Both the position numbers and the translations under genes were made by a program. This document shows, piece by piece, positions 1 through 6,036 of a stretch of DNA of 7,285 nt (its first letter is position 1; each line of letters begins with the position of its first letter). Below the pieces are notes generated by a model that saw only the letters and a list, made by a program, of their open reading frames with translations, was not told where the DNA came from and did not search any database. This stretch comes from Ilumatobacteraceae bacterium (GTDB lineage Bacteria > Actinomycetota > Acidimicrobiia > Acidimicrobiales > Ilumatobacteraceae), in NCBI GenBank assembly GCA_025464045.1, contig JAODBQ010000535.1:1-7285 (forward strand). The letters run 5' to 3'.

Positions 1-812
1 ACCTCCGGATGACCCCAGAACCAGAACAGGTGCTGGTACAGCAGCGCGCTGCCGCCGTGGTCGGGGACGTAGAACTTCGTGCCGAACAACCGGTCGGCTT
101 CCAGCAGGGCCGACGACACGGTGATCGCCGGCACCGAGAACAAGATCATGAACCCCATCGCGACGTATGACCAGACGAGCGCGGGGATCCGGTTGACGGT
201 CATCCCCGGGGCGCGCAGCTTGAAGGTGGTGACGATGAAGTTCACCGCGCCGACCGTCGTGGAGATACCGACGAAGGCGACGCCGAGCCCCCAGAAGTCG
301 AGGTTGATGCCCGGCGAGAAGCGCTTGTCGGTGAGCGGCACGTACGCGAACCACCCGCCGTTGGGCGCCTTGCCGACGACGAAGCTGGCCGACATGAAGA
401 TGCCGGCGCCGAGGAAGATCCAGTAGCTGAAGGCGTTGAGCCGCGGGAACGCCATGTCCCGCGCACCGATCATCAGCGGGATGAGGTAGTTGCCGAACCC
501 CGCCAGCACCGGCGTGTTGAACAGGAAGATCATGATCGTCCCGTGCATCGTGACCAGCGGGTTGTACGCGTCGGCGCCGACGACGGTGCCGTTCGGTCGG
601 GCGAGCTGGGCACGCATCACGAGCGCCAGCAGCCCGGCGACGAAGAAGAACACGAACGAGGTGACGATGTAGCGGATGCCGATCCGCTTGTGGTCGACGG
701 TCGTGAAGAAGCCGAGCAGGCCCGGGCGGTCAGCCCACCGCCGCTCGATCTGCTCCTCGAGGTCCGGCTCGGGCCCGCGCCCCGCCCCGGGCGCGTCGTC
801 GAGCGCGGTCAC
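1..812 (-). CDS. ctaD: Cytochrome c oxidase subunit I, haem-copper oxidase catalytic subunit (partial, C-terminus beyond left edge)
   Basis: This is the catalytic subunit of the terminal oxidase, a membrane protein that reduces O2 to water and pumps protons. About 271 residues are visible, roughly half of the usual length. Seen: an N-terminal segment reading FFTTVDHKRIGIRY (about 35-48), a first membrane helix (about 49-67), and the TMHGTIMIF motif whose His90 is the expected low-spin haem ligand. Several further hydrophobic helices follow, then WGHPEV at the edge, where His268 is the expected CuB ligand and Glu270 the proton-path glutamate of A1-type oxidases. The conserved Tyr of HPEVY falls just outside the window. 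The start is GTG at 812, which overlaps the TGA of ctaC by four bases (GTGA) and has GGAG eight bases upstream. The gene is the last visible member of the respiratory operon. The family call is essentially certain; the A1 assignment is inference from the Glu. Confidence 0.97.
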   Translation of the reverse strand, partial: MTALDDAPGAGRGPEPDLEEQIERRWADRPGLLGFFTTVDHKRIGIRYIVTSFVFFFVAGLLALVMRAQLARPNGTVVGADAYNPLVTMHGTIMIFLFNTPVLAGFGNYLIPLMIGARDMAFPRLNAFSYWIFLGAGIFMSASFVVGKAPNGGWFAYVPLTDKRFSPGINLDFWGLGVAFVGISTTVGAVNFIVTTFKLRAPGMTVNRIPALVWSYVAMGFMILFSVPAITVSSALLEADRLFGTKFYVPDHGGSALLYQHLFWFWGHPE

Positions 813-1858
813 TGGAGGTGCTCCATGTAGGCGACGAGCGCGTCGATCTGCTCGGCGGACAGGTCGATCTGGGGCATCAGCGCTCCGCCCTTCACCTGTT
901 GCGTGGCCGAGAGCCAGTGGGCCATGTCGGCCGGGGTGTTCGCCAGCGAGTCGGCGGCGAGCGTGGCGCGGCTGCCGACGTGGGTGAGGTCAGGTCCGAG
1001 CGTCCCCGCCGCCTCGGTGCCGGCCACGGTGTGGCAGCCCGCGCAGGAGGTCGTGGCGAGCAGCCGCGCCCCATCCTGCTGCTGCGCGTCGGCGGGTGGG
1101 GCACCGGGAGCGGCGTTGTCGGCGAGCCACTGCGTGAAGTCCGCCGGCGCCTGGACGACGACGAGGAACGCCATCTTGGCGTGCTGGATCCCACAGAACT
1201 CCGCGCACTGGCCGCGGTACGTTCCGGCCACGTCGGCGGTGAACGTCATGTGGTTGGTCTGTCCGGGCACCACATCGGTCTTGCCGTTGAGCTGCGGCAC
1301 CCACAGGCTGTGGATCACGTTGTCGGAGCGCAGCGCGATGTCGACCCGCTCTCCCACGGGGACGTGGATCTCGTTGGCCGTGACGACCCCGTCGTCCGGG
1401 TAGGTGATCCGCCACCACCAGTCCTCGGCGTCGACGGCGACGTGCACGGTGGCAGGTCCGGCTTCCAAGAAGTTGCTGACCCTGACCGTCTGCACCGCGA
1501 TCACCGAGAGCACCACGATCGGCAGCACGAGCCCGCCGTAGAGCAGGAACGAACGGTCGGTGCGGTCCGTCGCCACCGTGTCGATCCGCGCGTCGTCGGT
1601 GCCACCGTCGAGACCATCCCGGCCGTCGTCCAGGCCGTCGTCGCTGCGACGGCGGCGCAACATCGCCACGAGGACGGTCCCGACGACGCCGACGTAGACG
1701 ACCACGGCGAGGCCGAACATCAGCCACCACAGGTGGCTGATCCGACCGGCCTGTGCCGACTTGCTGTCGAGCATCGAGGGCGAGTCACTGCTGCACCCTG
1801 CGGCGACGATCACCAGCGCGCAGGCGCACGCGGCGCCGAGCGGCCGGCGGCGTCTCAC
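809..1858 (-). CDS. ctaC: Cytochrome c oxidase subunit II with C-terminal cytochrome c domain (caa3 type), predicted lipoprotein
   Basis: This subunit receives electrons on the outer face of the membrane and passes them through CuA to subunit I. From the GTG at 1858 it has 349 residues. Seen in order: an arginine-rich start and hydrophobic stretch ending in VAAGC, so Cys22 is a likely lipidation site; membrane helix 1 (about 42-67); a charged, Asp/Gly-rich cytoplasmic loop (68-103); membrane helix 2 (about 104-127); the aromatic EDWWWR motif (145-150); and the CuA site with His183, Cys218, Glu220, Cys222, His226 and Met229. A fused cytochrome c domain follows, with CAGCH at 272-276 and a probable axial Met328 in LMPQ. 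An in-frame ATG at 1870 is an alternative start. I chose GTG 1858 because it gives the same GTGA overlap with the upstream stop as the neighbouring genes and still leaves a complete lipoprotein signal. The much longer open frame to 2401 runs antisense-like through the Rieske gene and is not coding. Confidence 0.96.
   Translation of the reverse strand: MRRRRPLGAACACALVIVAAGCSSDSPSMLDSKSAQAGRISHLWWLMFGLAVVVYVGVVGTVLVAMLRRRRSDDGLDDGRDGLDGGTDDARIDTVATDRTDRSFLLYGGLVLPIVVLSVIAVQTVRVSNFLEAGPATVHVAVDAEDWWWRITYPDDGVVTANEIHVPVGERVDIALRSDNVIHSLWVPQLNGKTDVVPGQTNHMTFTADVAGTYRGQCAEFCGIQHAKMAFLVVVQAPADFTQWLADNAAPGAPPADAQQQDGARLLATTSCAGCHTVAGTEAAGTLGPDLTHVGSRATLAADSLANTPADMAHWLSATQQVKGGALMPQIDLSAEQIDALVAYMEHLQ
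813..825 (-). promoter_or_regulatory. Small hairpin covering the Shine-Dalgarno of ctaD
   Basis: Just before the GTG of ctaD the minus strand reads TGGAG, CAC, CTCCA: a 5-bp stem whose left arm contains the GGAG that would serve ctaD. It lies in the last codons of ctaC. Ribosomes finishing ctaC would open it, so it could tie subunit I synthesis to subunit II. The stem is short and its effect is inferred. Confidence 0.35.
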
Positions 1859-2694
1859 GCCTTCCACCATCCCGGCCCGACGGGCTCGCTGAAGTCGCCG
1901 CTGACGCGCAGCAGGCCGTCCGCTCCGACCACGAGCGGCAGCTGCGGCAACGGCCATGCCGCAGGACCGCTGACCGGCACCGCGCCGCGCAGCACGTCGA
2001 AGCTGGACTGGTGGCACGGGCAGAGCAGTTCGTGGCTGTCGGCCTGGTACAGCCCGACCGGACAGCCGGCATGGGTGCACACCTTCGAGTAGGCCAGCAG
2101 GCCGCCCGGTGCCCAGCTGTCCCGTCCACGCGGCAAGTGCAGCAGGGACGGGTCGACGCGCACGAGCACGGCTTGCGCGTCGGCGGCACCGACCGCACCC
2201 TCGGGGAACACCGTCACCAGACCGTCCGCGGGAACGTCGGCGGCAGCGACCGGCGTGCCGTCCTCGGCGACCACGCGCACCCCGTCGCCCCACGCGGTGT
2301 GCAGGAGCTGCTTGCCGGGCGACGGGCCGAGCGATCGCAGCGGCGACACGAGCGCGATGCCGAGCGCGCCGCCGGCGGCGACCGCACTGCGCCGGAGCCA
2401 CACCCGGCGGGCGATGACCTCACCGCGGCCGAGCTCGGCGTCGAGCTCGCGGATCTCCTCGGGTGTCGCCCGCAGCGGTGTGCGGTCCTCGCTCTGCTCG
2501 CCGCCGCCGATCAAGTGGTTGGCCCAGACGACGAGGCCGACCCCGCTGCCCCCGAACGCGAGTGCGAGCAGCGCACCTTCGAGCTGCGTGCGTCGACCGC
2601 CGCTCCAGAAGACGACGACGAACGCGACGGCAGCAGCTGCCGCGACGAGCAGCGCCACCATGGCGATCCGCTCGGGCCGACGGGTGCCGTTCAC
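1855..2694 (-). CDS. qcrA: Rieske iron-sulfur subunit of cytochrome bc1-type complex, three-helix actinobacterial form
   Basis: The Rieske subunit takes one electron from quinol bound in the cytochrome b subunit and hands it to cytochrome c. The protein has 279 residues. Seen: two hydrophobic helices (about 11-30 and 39-58), a hydrophilic cytoplasmic stretch, an Arg-Arg pair (101-102) just before a third hydrophobic segment (103-117), and a C-terminal Rieske fold. The cluster motifs are CTHAGC (206-211) and CPCHQSSF (225-232). Expected 2Fe-2S ligands are Cys206, His208, Cys225 and His228, with Cys211-Cys227 forming the disulfide. The three-helix layout with an internal twin-arginine-like signal is typical of actinobacterial QcrA. 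The GTG start at 2694 overlaps the qcrC stop by four bases (GTGA), and the stop overlaps the ctaC start in the same way. A longer in-frame start at 2784 exists but would lie inside qcrC. The family is certain; the link to a QcrB partner is inferred because no cytochrome b gene is in view. Confidence 0.95.
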   Translation of the reverse strand: MNGTRRPERIAMVALLVAAAAAVAFVVVFWSGGRRTQLEGALLALAFGGSGVGLVVWANHLIGGGEQSEDRTPLRATPEEIRELDAELGRGEVIARRVWLRRSAVAAGGALGIALVSPLRSLGPSPGKQLLHTAWGDGVRVVAEDGTPVAAADVPADGLVTVFPEGAVGAADAQAVLVRVDPSLLHLPRGRDSWAPGGLLAYSKVCTHAGCPVGLYQADSHELLCPCHQSSFDVLRGAVPVSGPAAWPLPQLPLVVGADGLLRVSGDFSEPVGPGWWKA

Positions 2695-3473
2695 GTGCGC
2701 GTCCCCATCCACCGCAGCACGACCACGAGGCCGGCGAGCGCGACCAGCGCCGCAGCCCCTTCGGTCAGCGGGCCCAGGTGCCACAACGGCTGGCCACCCG
2801 CGTCGTCCGGATGGTCGAGGACCTCGACGTAGCCGACGACGTCGCGCAGCTGGGTGTCGTCCAGCGCAGCCTGGCCGAAGACAGGCATCGCGCCGGGGCC
2901 GGTGCGCACCGCCTCGGCGACCTGGGTGGGGGTCGCGGCGAACAGCGACGGCGCGTTGCCGAAGCGCAACGCGCCTCCCTCACCCGCCCACTGGTGGCAC
3001 GCTGCGCACTGCGCGCGGTAGAGCCCACCACCGTTGGCGACGTCGGCGCCGGCGGTGTCGATCTGCGGGATCTCCGGCCCGCCGGGCGCGATGGTGGCGA
3101 CGTACGCGACGAGCGCGGCGATGGTCGCCGAGTCGTAGGCCGGCGTGCGCCGGCGCGGTGTCGCCCGGGGCGACGGCAATGGCATCCGTCCCGTGCTCAC
3201 CTGGTAGTCGACCGCGGCGGCACCGACGCCTTGCAAGGACGGACCGTTCGTGCTCCCGGTCGCGTCGGCGGCATGGCAGGAGGCGCAGTCGCGCAGGTAC
3301 ACCATCCGACTGTCGGGAGCGGTGGAGCCCACCGCCGCCGCCGGCCCGGAGAGGGCCAGGGCCAAGCCGGCTGCCAGTGCGAGCGCGGGGCCGATGACGA
3401 CGAGCGTCCCGACGACGCCACACTCCGAGCGACGGGTCCGCCGCCGGAGCGAATCCGCGAGCGGGATCGCCAC
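2691..3473 (-). CDS. qcrC: Membrane-anchored di-haem cytochrome c, QcrC-like subunit of bc1-type complex
   Basis: This protein probably carries electrons from the Rieske centre to the oxidase on the outside of the membrane. From the GTG at 3473 it has 260 residues, slightly short for QcrC (usually about 270-295). Seen: an arginine-rich start and a hydrophobic signal or anchor (about 19-47, ending in PAAA), a first cytochrome c domain with CASCH at 63-67 and likely axial Met97 in GRMPL, and a second with CAACH at 156-160 and likely axial Met196 in GAMPVF. A C-terminal membrane helix (about 238-254) sits in a context of LGPLTEG...RWMGTR, which resembles the tail of actinobacterial QcrC. GTG 3473 is the first usable start after the upstream gene ends; I see no good Shine-Dalgarno before it. 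It opens the respiratory operon and overlaps qcrA by GTGA. A generic di-haem cytochrome c is the alternative, but the tail and the Rieske neighbour favour QcrC. Confidence 0.9.
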   Translation of the reverse strand: MAIPLADSLRRRTRRSECGVVGTLVVIGPALALAAGLALALSGPAAAVGSTAPDSRMVYLRDCASCHAADATGSTNGPSLQGVGAAAVDYQVSTGRMPLPSPRATPRRRTPAYDSATIAALVAYVATIAPGGPEIPQIDTAGADVANGGGLYRAQCAACHQWAGEGGALRFGNAPSLFAATPTQVAEAVRTGPGAMPVFGQAALDDTQLRDVVGYVEVLDHPDDAGGQPLWHLGPLTEGAAALVALAGLVVVLRWMGTRT

Positions 3474-3493
3474 AGGCCGAGAGTAGTCGCTCC

Positions 3494-3514
3494 CGCGGCC
3501 GCGATCGGGCCCGA
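3494..3514. promoter_or_regulatory. Two adjacent 10-bp perfect palindromes in the leader of the respiratory operon
   Basis: The 83-base gap between the DUF72 gene and qcrC holds CGCGGCCGCG (3494-3503) and TCGGGCCCGA (3505-3514), with centres 11 bases apart, about one helical turn. They lie 20-40 bases upstream of the qcrC start, where a regulator or a leader structure would act. No convincing -35/-10 pair is visible in the gap. In DNA this rich in GC, short palindromes also arise by chance, so a regulatory role is only a suggestion. Confidence 0.3.
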
Positions 3515-3556
3515 ATGGGTGGGAAAGGTGCTGCCTGTCGCACCCGCGGCGGCCTC

Positions 3557-4288
3557 TCAGGCGACGTCGGTCACCGCCTGCTTCAGCCAGGTCGCGTCGC
3601 GGAAGGCATTGCCCTCGTAGTCGTTGTTGAAGTAGCACCAGGCGTCGCCGCCTGCGCCCGCCATGGCGCCCAGCCGCGCGACCCATGGGCGCAGGCGTCG
3701 CGCCCCGTAGCGGCCGCGGTACGGCTCGCGCAGGGCGTCGGGTCCATGGAACCGCACGTAGGTCCACGTGGCCGTCATCACGAACGGATGGTCGGCGAGC
3801 AGGTCGTGGATGCACAGGGCGGCGTCGTGCGCACGGAGCAGATCGAACACGTCGTCGCGGAGCCAGGACGGATCGCGCAGCTCGACCGCCCACCGGACGT
3901 CGTCGGGGAGCAGCGCGAGCAACTCGCCGAGTCGGTCGACGTTGACCTTCCAGTGTGGTGGCAGCTGGAACAGGTTGGGACCGAGGTGGTCGCCGAGCAA
4001 GCGGATGCGTTCGAGATGGCGGGGCAGCCACCACTCGGCACCGAGGAGCTTCTTGCGGTGCGTCGCGAACTGACCGACCTTGGCCGCGTAGACGAAGCCG
4101 GGCGGTGCCTGCGCGGCCCAGCTGCGCACCGCGCTCTCCGAGGGCAGGCGGTAGAACGTGCTGTTCAGCTCGACGGTGTCGAAGCGCTCGGCGTACCACT
4201 CGAACCAGCGGCGCGCCGGCAGGCCCTGCGGGTAGACCACACCGCGCCAGTCGCGGTACACCCAGCCGGAACAACCGACGTGGATCAC
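3557..4288 (-). CDS. DUF72 domain-containing protein (YecE-like)
   Basis: The 243-residue protein matches the DUF72/YecE family along its full length; members adopt a TIM-barrel-like fold and their biochemical role is not settled. Seen: the family start VGCSGWVYRDWRG (residues 4-16), the hallmark VELNSTFYRLPS (38-49), the stretch FVYAAKVGQFATHRKKL, an LGPNLFQLPPHW segment, WAVELRDPSW, TYVRFHG, and the terminal YFNNDYEGNAF. No signal peptide or membrane segment is seen, so it should be cytosolic. The start is GTG at 4288, 10 bases after the stop of the small upstream gene, suggesting that the two are co-transcribed. No clear Shine-Dalgarno is present. The respiratory operon begins 83 bases downstream with no terminator seen between them, so some read-through is possible. 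The family assignment is firm; no reaction can be given. Confidence 0.93.
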   Translation of the reverse strand: MIHVGCSGWVYRDWRGVVYPQGLPARRWFEWYAERFDTVELNSTFYRLPSESAVRSWAAQAPPGFVYAAKVGQFATHRKKLLGAEWWLPRHLERIRLLGDHLGPNLFQLPPHWKVNVDRLGELLALLPDDVRWAVELRDPSWLRDDVFDLLRAHDAALCIHDLLADHPFVMTATWTYVRFHGPDALREPYRGRYGARRLRPWVARLGAMAGAGGDAWCYFNNDYEGNAFRDATWLKQAVTDVA

Positions 4289-4298
4289 GCCCGCGTCG

Positions 4299-4508
4299 TC
4301 AGTCGATCTCGACGACGAACGCGTCGCCGCGCGACGCGTCGTGCGCCAGGTCGGCGACGTGTCCGGTGTGTCGCGTGCCGAGGTGGGAGCTCTCGATCAC
4401 GACGAGATCACCGACCAGCGCCGCAGGCATCGTCTCCACCGGCACGAAGATGCTCATCGCGTCCTCGCGCAGCTCGAACTCGATCGTCCAGGTCCTGGCC
4501 TCCGCCAT
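4299..4508 (-). CDS. Small protein of unknown function
   Basis: I do not recognise this protein. From the ATG at 4508 it has 69 residues, acidic and rich in beta-prone stretches: TWTIEFEL (6-13), AMSIFVPVE (17-25), GDLVVIESS (33-41), a short GTRHTGHVADL segment, and DAFVVEID at the C-terminus. The strand-rich pattern hints at a small beta barrel, but that is inference. Codon choice is strongly GC-ending, as expected for a real gene here. Three starts are possible: GTG 4565 (88 residues), ATG 4508, and an internal ATG at 4460 that has GAGG five bases upstream and would give 53 residues. I chose 4508 because the strand at 6-13 reads as part of the same fold. It is followed 10 bases later by the DUF72 gene, so the two may form a pair. 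No cysteine, metal motif, signal or membrane helix is seen. Confidence 0.6.
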   Translation of the reverse strand: MAEARTWTIEFELREDAMSIFVPVETMPAALVGDLVVIESSHLGTRHTGHVADLAHDASRGDAFVVEID

Positions 4509-4564
4509 CAGCGCAACGTAGACGACGCCAGCGTGCCCCTCGCGCGCGTGAACGGGAGGCTGCA

Positions 4565-4583
4565 CGTGCCGACGATCGGCACG
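4565..4583. repeat. Perfect inverted repeat, 8-bp stem with 3-base loop
   Basis: CGTGCCGA and TCGGCACG flank a CGA loop. The element lies in the 141-base gap between the acyl-CoA dehydrogenase stop and the start of the small gene. Transcribed on the minus strand it would form a stable hairpin about 70 bases after the dehydrogenase stop, but no U-run follows. It could be a GC-type terminator or attenuator for the upstream gene, or an operator for the small gene and DUF72. If the small gene really began at GTG 4565, its start codon would lie in one arm of this stem. Nothing else stands out in this gap. Confidence 0.45.
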
Positions 4584-4649
4584 ACGTCGGCGGGCAAGGC
4601 GGCCGCCGCCGCCCGGGTGATTGCTGGGGCGTCGGGGCCGCTGGCGTGA

Positions 4650-5900
4650 TCAGTTGCCGAAGTCCCAGCCGTCGCCGTGCTCGTAGGCACCGATCACGTT
4701 CTTGGCGATCAGCACGCGGTGCACCTCGTCGGGGCCGTCGGCGATGCGCAGCGTGCGCGCCCCGTGGTACATCCCCGCCAGCGGCAGGTCGCTGGACACG
4801 CCCGCCGCGCCCCACACCTGGATCGCGCGGTCGACGACGCGGGTGTACGCCGCAGGTACGAACACCTTGATCGCCGAGATGTCGATGCGCGCCGCCTGGT
4901 CGTCGCGGTCGGTCTTCTCGGCGGCGTTGATCGTCATCAACCGCGCGGCGGTGATGTCCATGTAGCTGTCGGCGATGAAGCCCTGGATGAACTGCTTGTC
5001 CTTCTGCAGCCCGCCGTGCACCTCACGGGTGATGGATCGCTCGACCATCAGGTCGAAGGCTCGCCACATCTGGCCGATCGAGGTCATGCAGTGGAAGATC
5101 CGCCCAGCGCCGAGGCGGTCCTGGGCGGCCCGGTGACCGTCGCCGACGCGGCCGAGGATGTTCTCCGCCGGCACGCGGACGTCCTCGTAGAGCACCTCGC
5201 AGTGATCCGACGTCTCCGCGCCCCACACCCCGACGCCACGCACGATCTTCAGGCCCTTGGTGTCGGTGGGAACGATGATCTGCGCCATCTGACCGGGGCG
5301 GAACTGCCCGGTGCTGTCCTGCACGCGGCACATCACGATGAAGAAGTCGGCGGCGAAGCCGTTGGAGGTGAACCACTTGTGGCCGTTGATCACCCACTCG
5401 TCGCCGTCGCGCACGGCACTCGTCTTGAGCGAACGCGGGTCGGACCCGGCGTTCTCCGGCTCGGTCATCGAGAAGCCCGACTCGAGCTTGCCGTCGATCA
5501 ACGGCAGCAGCCACTTCTGCTTCTGCTCCTCGGTGCCGTACTTGACGAGGATCGTCTGGTTGCCGGAGTTCGGCGCGACCACACCGAACAGCGAGCCGGC
5601 GCCGATCCCGTAGGCGAGCACCTCGTTCATGTACGCGTGGGCGAGGAAGTCGAGGCCCATCCCACCGTACTCCTGGGGCAGGTGCGGGGCCCACAGCCCT
5701 TCGTCCTTGACGCGCTGCTTGACGTGCTCGCGCAGCTCGCGGGACTCCTTGCGCTCGGCTTCGTCGGCGCCCGACGCGCGACCGCGCCAGAGCTTCTTCT
5801 CGTTCGGCAGGATCTCGTCATTGATGATCGCCGCGGTGCGCATGCGGATGTCGTTGATCCGCTCGTCCAGCGTGGGCACGGGCTTGACGTTCATCGGCAT
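4650..5900 (-). CDS. Acyl-CoA dehydrogenase, ACAD10/11-FadE2-like subgroup
   Basis: This is an FAD enzyme of the acyl-CoA dehydrogenase family, expected to introduce a 2,3-double bond in an acyl-CoA in the cytosol and pass electrons to ETF. The 416 residues match the family length. Seen: an N-terminal helical domain with the APHLPQEYGGMG motif (71-82), the flavin-binding FSMTEPENAGSDP (143-155), INGHKWFTSNG (171-181), the DHCEVLYEDVRVP strand segment (232-244), and the C-terminal helical domain with QVWGAAGVSSDLPL (361-374). At the position where classical enzymes carry the catalytic Glu of YEG, this one reads RIADGPDEVHR (385-395), with Asp388 in the equivalent place. That signature is typical of the ACAD10/11 and mycobacterial FadE2 group. 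The ATG at 5900 is supported by AGGAGG five bases upstream. It follows the LLM oxidoreductase gene by 136 bases. The substrate cannot be read from the sequence. Confidence 0.94.
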   Translation of the reverse strand: MPMNVKPVPTLDERINDIRMRTAAIINDEILPNEKKLWRGRASGADEAERKESRELREHVKQRVKDEGLWAPHLPQEYGGMGLDFLAHAYMNEVLAYGIGAGSLFGVVAPNSGNQTILVKYGTEEQKQKWLLPLIDGKLESGFSMTEPENAGSDPRSLKTSAVRDGDEWVINGHKWFTSNGFAADFFIVMCRVQDSTGQFRPGQMAQIIVPTDTKGLKIVRGVGVWGAETSDHCEVLYEDVRVPAENILGRVGDGHRAAQDRLGAGRIFHCMTSIGQMWRAFDLMVERSITREVHGGLQKDKQFIQGFIADSYMDITAARLMTINAAEKTDRDDQAARIDISAIKVFVPAAYTRVVDRAIQVWGAAGVSSDLPLAGMYHGARTLRIADGPDEVHRVLIAKNVIGAYEHGDGWDFGN

Positions 5901-5905
5901 GGTGG

Positions 5906-5911
5906 CCTCCT
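5906..5911 (-). promoter_or_regulatory. Strong Shine-Dalgarno of the acyl-CoA dehydrogenase gene
   Basis: AGGAGG on the minus strand ends five bases before the ATG at 5900. It fixes that start over the second in-frame ATG two codons later. The rest of the 136-base gap (5912-6036) shows no confident promoter; a weak TAGGTT is the best -10-like hexamer I find. Confidence 0.85.
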
Positions 5912-6036
5912 GCAGTTCGTGCGCCGCCGAGCGACGGTGCGGCGTCGTGCGGAACCTACCCGTCGGACGTCGGCAGGTACGAGGCCACTCGACGAAACGT
6001 CAGCCGTCACGGTGATGCGCTCGTGGCTGCTCGACG

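Noticed and set aside
818..2092. A 424-codon open frame on the plus strand opposite ctaC and qcrA
   Set aside because: It is His/Arg/Val-rich with no recognisable domain and lies antisense to genes with full metal-binding motifs; long antisense frames are expected in GC-rich DNA.
1859..2401. N-terminal extension of the ctaC reading frame to a 530-residue protein
   Set aside because: The extension is Arg/Ala-rich noise over the Rieske gene, and a complete lipoprotein signal begins at 1858.
3474..4274. N-terminal extension of the qcrC reading frame to a 527-residue protein
   Set aside because: The extension overlaps the DUF72 gene in another frame and has no domain; a signal/anchor segment begins just after GTG 3473.
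4508..4649. A short frame after the dehydrogenase stop, ending in TGATG overlap with the small gene
   Set aside because: It has no ATG after the dehydrogenase stop, no ribosome site and no family resemblance; the Ala/Pro-rich reading is what this base composition gives by chance.
3515..4870. A 451-codon plus-strand open frame across DUF72, the small gene and the end of the dehydrogenase
   Set aside because: It spans three minus-strand genes and the gaps between them and turns into Arg/Ser/Pro-rich noise in its second half.
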